From: Trichosphaerium sp. ATCC 40318
Lineage: Eukaryota > Discosea > Flabellinia > Trichosidae
Direction: 5' to 3'
NCBI GenBank assembly: GCA_038496445.1
Contig: JALMLS010000505.1
Location: forward strand, 62,001-126,000
Length of the DNA stretch: 64,000 nt
The notes beneath the pieces were generated by a model. It was not told where the DNA came from, made no database searches, and worked only from the letters and a program-made list of their open reading frames with translations. The translations under genes were made by a program, and so were the position numbers. Positions 62,413 through 64,000 of the stretch are shown here, piece by piece. How positions within the stretch are numbered: position 1 is the first letter of the stretch; each line of letters opens with the position of its first letter.

Positions 62413-64000
62413 TTGCCATTTACTTCAAAAATCATTTCTTCAATCCCCATAAGCGCGTCAGGACGCATTCTTTTTTTGAACAAGTTCGTATTAAAAAAGA
62501 ACTATTTCGGAGTGACTTCTACTAATACACATTTTAGATTCTCTGCATCTATGCCTTGGATAGAAGTGAATGGTTTCGTTTCTGTGTATAATACGAACGT
62601 TACTGAGTTTCTCCGGCCTACTATTTTACTTGTTAATCGTGGAGACGAGTTTGCAATAGAAGACGCACTCAGGTACTATTTTTGAATTGTTTCAACAAAT
62701 AACTTGGCATAATTTTATTAAGCCCAAAAAAACTTGGGACGACTTCTTTAAATCAACTAATAACACCATTCGTCCGCGATTTATGAAAAGTACCGCCGGG
62801 CTTCTTTCCGGCTTTTGTTTTTCTTTATTGGATTACCAATTTTGTCATCAACAGTACAAATTGTACTTTTTTTTTGAAATACCATGTTGCTCAATACTCT
62901 AGGCCGTATCATCAAATTAAAGGAGTAGTTGGATTAGTTATTGGGTGTGATTCTAATGGTGGAGGTATAACGTCGATGGTGTAAATGCTGTTAAATAGAG
63001 TGAATAGATTTTATGTTTACAAATGGACAATCAAACGATGACTTGAAGACACCCACTGTTGAGACAACAAGTACACTATCACTTAGCAATGTTTCACTTA
63101 TTTTTTGTAGTGCAATCGTTTGATGCGATCAAACTTGCTATTAGTAATGCGACTTGTTACAATATGACGATGACTCCTGGTACTCTTTATTCGACAAATG
63201 TTTGTACTAACTTTCACACTTAGAAGCCAATCCATATTTATTGGCGTTCGAAGGCCTAGGCTTTTTCTTGAGCACACAAATAGTAGTATGCATATGGTCC
63301 TCTTTGAATGTTGTACGTAGGATTGGATATTAAAAGTAGCACTTATTTTCTTTGAACAGGCCTATGCGATACGAAAGTTATGCGTCGGGTGTAAAGCTAA
63401 AAAGAAGGCTAAAACTGTACCAATAACTGTTCTTATAATGGAGTTAATAGCAAACACAGGTAAAGTCAAGACGTTCTTTGTTTTTTTTGGAAGCAGTTTT
63501 TTTTCTGATTCTGTTTTTATTCTTAGTGCGTATTGTTTTATTCTCTGTTGATCCTTGGAGCACTCAAAGAATACTTCCTTCTACTATTTCAAGAAGTTTG
63601 CTTTATATAACCTTTGCTTTTTCAATTGGAGCATTAATGATTGTATCGATGTACTGGCAGAAACTTTTCTCCAACAACTCGGTTACTGTCAATATGTTCA
63701 TGAAAAAGTACAAGATTGCCGTAACTATTTGCTTTGCACTACTCTTTTCGTTGCTGTTGTCCGCAGCATTAATTGCTACATTGGTAAGCAGGAGATAAAA
63801 ATACTTGGAATCTTACTTTCTACTTTTTGTAGGCATCAATATCTGCAGTCAATACAATCGTTCATGTTGCGGTTTTTATATCTTTAGTTATTATTGTTTC
63901 CACCTTTTCCATTACAGCAATACGTGTACTAAGGAGAACAAGCCGAATGGCTGCAACTGAAGCCGTTAAGAAGCTTAAAATAGTACTCGTTTAAATCAAA
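62413..64000 (+). CDS. Secreted-PA / seven-TM receptor-like protein, copy C (3' end outside window)
   Basis: A diverged third family member. 'LRPTILLVNRGDEFAIEDAL' is a PA-domain strand-turn (the RGxxF element, clearer here than in copies A and B), followed by 'YHQIKGVVGLVIGCDSNGGG' and 'FDAIKLAISNATCYNMTMTP'. TM helices: 'AFEGLGFFLSTQIVVCIWSS', 'TVPITVLIMELIANTG' with 'VRIVLFSVDPWSTQRILPST', 'LYITFAFSIGALMIVSMYWQ', 'KIAVTICFALLFSLLLSAAL' and 'IVHVAVFISLVIIVSTFSIT'. The VDPWSTQRILPS block matches IDPYFLRTIFPR of copy A. The last visible exon ends 'AVKKLKI' before GTACTCG, a likely donor, so TM6-7 and the tail lie beyond the window. The start codon was not fixed. Confidence 0.6.

Overview
This is nuclear DNA from an intron-rich, AT-rich unicellular eukaryote. 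Nearly every gene is split by short introns, mostly about 40-200 bp, that end in a T-rich tract plus AG and often begin GTACG rather than GTAAG. The gene content (DDX42, LSM5-like, SCC2 with a PHD finger, MUS81, malic enzyme, a GUP1-type MBOAT, FUN14, MYDGF, a TBC RabGAP) is eukaryotic housekeeping, but the lineage cannot be fixed from the sequence. The palindrome CACGTG is strikingly common in introns and gene borders.

Layout. 0.3-2.0 kb (-): a gene of tandem W-Y repeats. 2.1-2.4 kb: a small membrane-protein gene. 3.8-7.7 kb (+): a DDX42-like RNA helicase with a C-terminal RS tail. 7.8-8.2 kb (-): a FUN14 protein with an EF-hand loop. 8.6-10.0 kb: a degenerate kinase between two inverted-repeat arms. 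10.9-15.4 kb: two divergent actin-related genes flanking an ARF/ARL-like gene without a P-loop lysine. 15.7-17.8 kb (-): a type I membrane protein with a propeller-like ectodomain and a small secreted protein. 17.8-19.4 kb (+): a 16-unit MORN-like repeat protein with an F-box-like head. 19.9-21.2 kb (+): MYDGF and an LSM5-like protein. 21.7-26.8 kb (+): a C1-C2-TBC RabGAP. 27.3-32.3 kb (+): two tandem secreted-PA/seven-TM genes; a third begins at 62.4 kb and runs off the window. 34.0-35.0 kb (-): a Thr/Pro mucin with a GPI-type tail. 36.2-37.9 kb (+): a coiled-coil protein. 38.4-40.9 kb (-): MBOAT. 41.8-44.8 kb (+): malic enzyme. 45.1-46.0 kb (+): a frameshifted F-box/LRR gene. 46.5-48.6 kb (-): MUS81. 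49.3-56.3 kb (-): SCC2/NIPBL. 56.6 kb: a relic of the F-box/MORN family. 57.2-58.9 kb (+): an unknown protein and an HExxH protein. 59.2-62.1 kb (-): a membrane protein with LRR exons.

Two gene classes coexist. Conserved multi-exon genes serve splicing (DDX42, LSM5, RS tail), chromosome maintenance (SCC2, MUS81), lipid and organelle biology (MBOAT, FUN14, malic enzyme) and trafficking (TBC). Intron-poor or decaying accessory genes (F-box/MORN, F-box/LRR, HExxH, kinase remnant) resemble repeat families common in giant DNA viruses of protists. Several cell-surface genes (PA-7TM family, mucin, LRR membrane protein, propeller protein) suggest an environment-sensing surface repertoire. The most interesting signal is the PA-7TM family, with a 114-bp perfectly identical exon block shared by two otherwise diverged copies.
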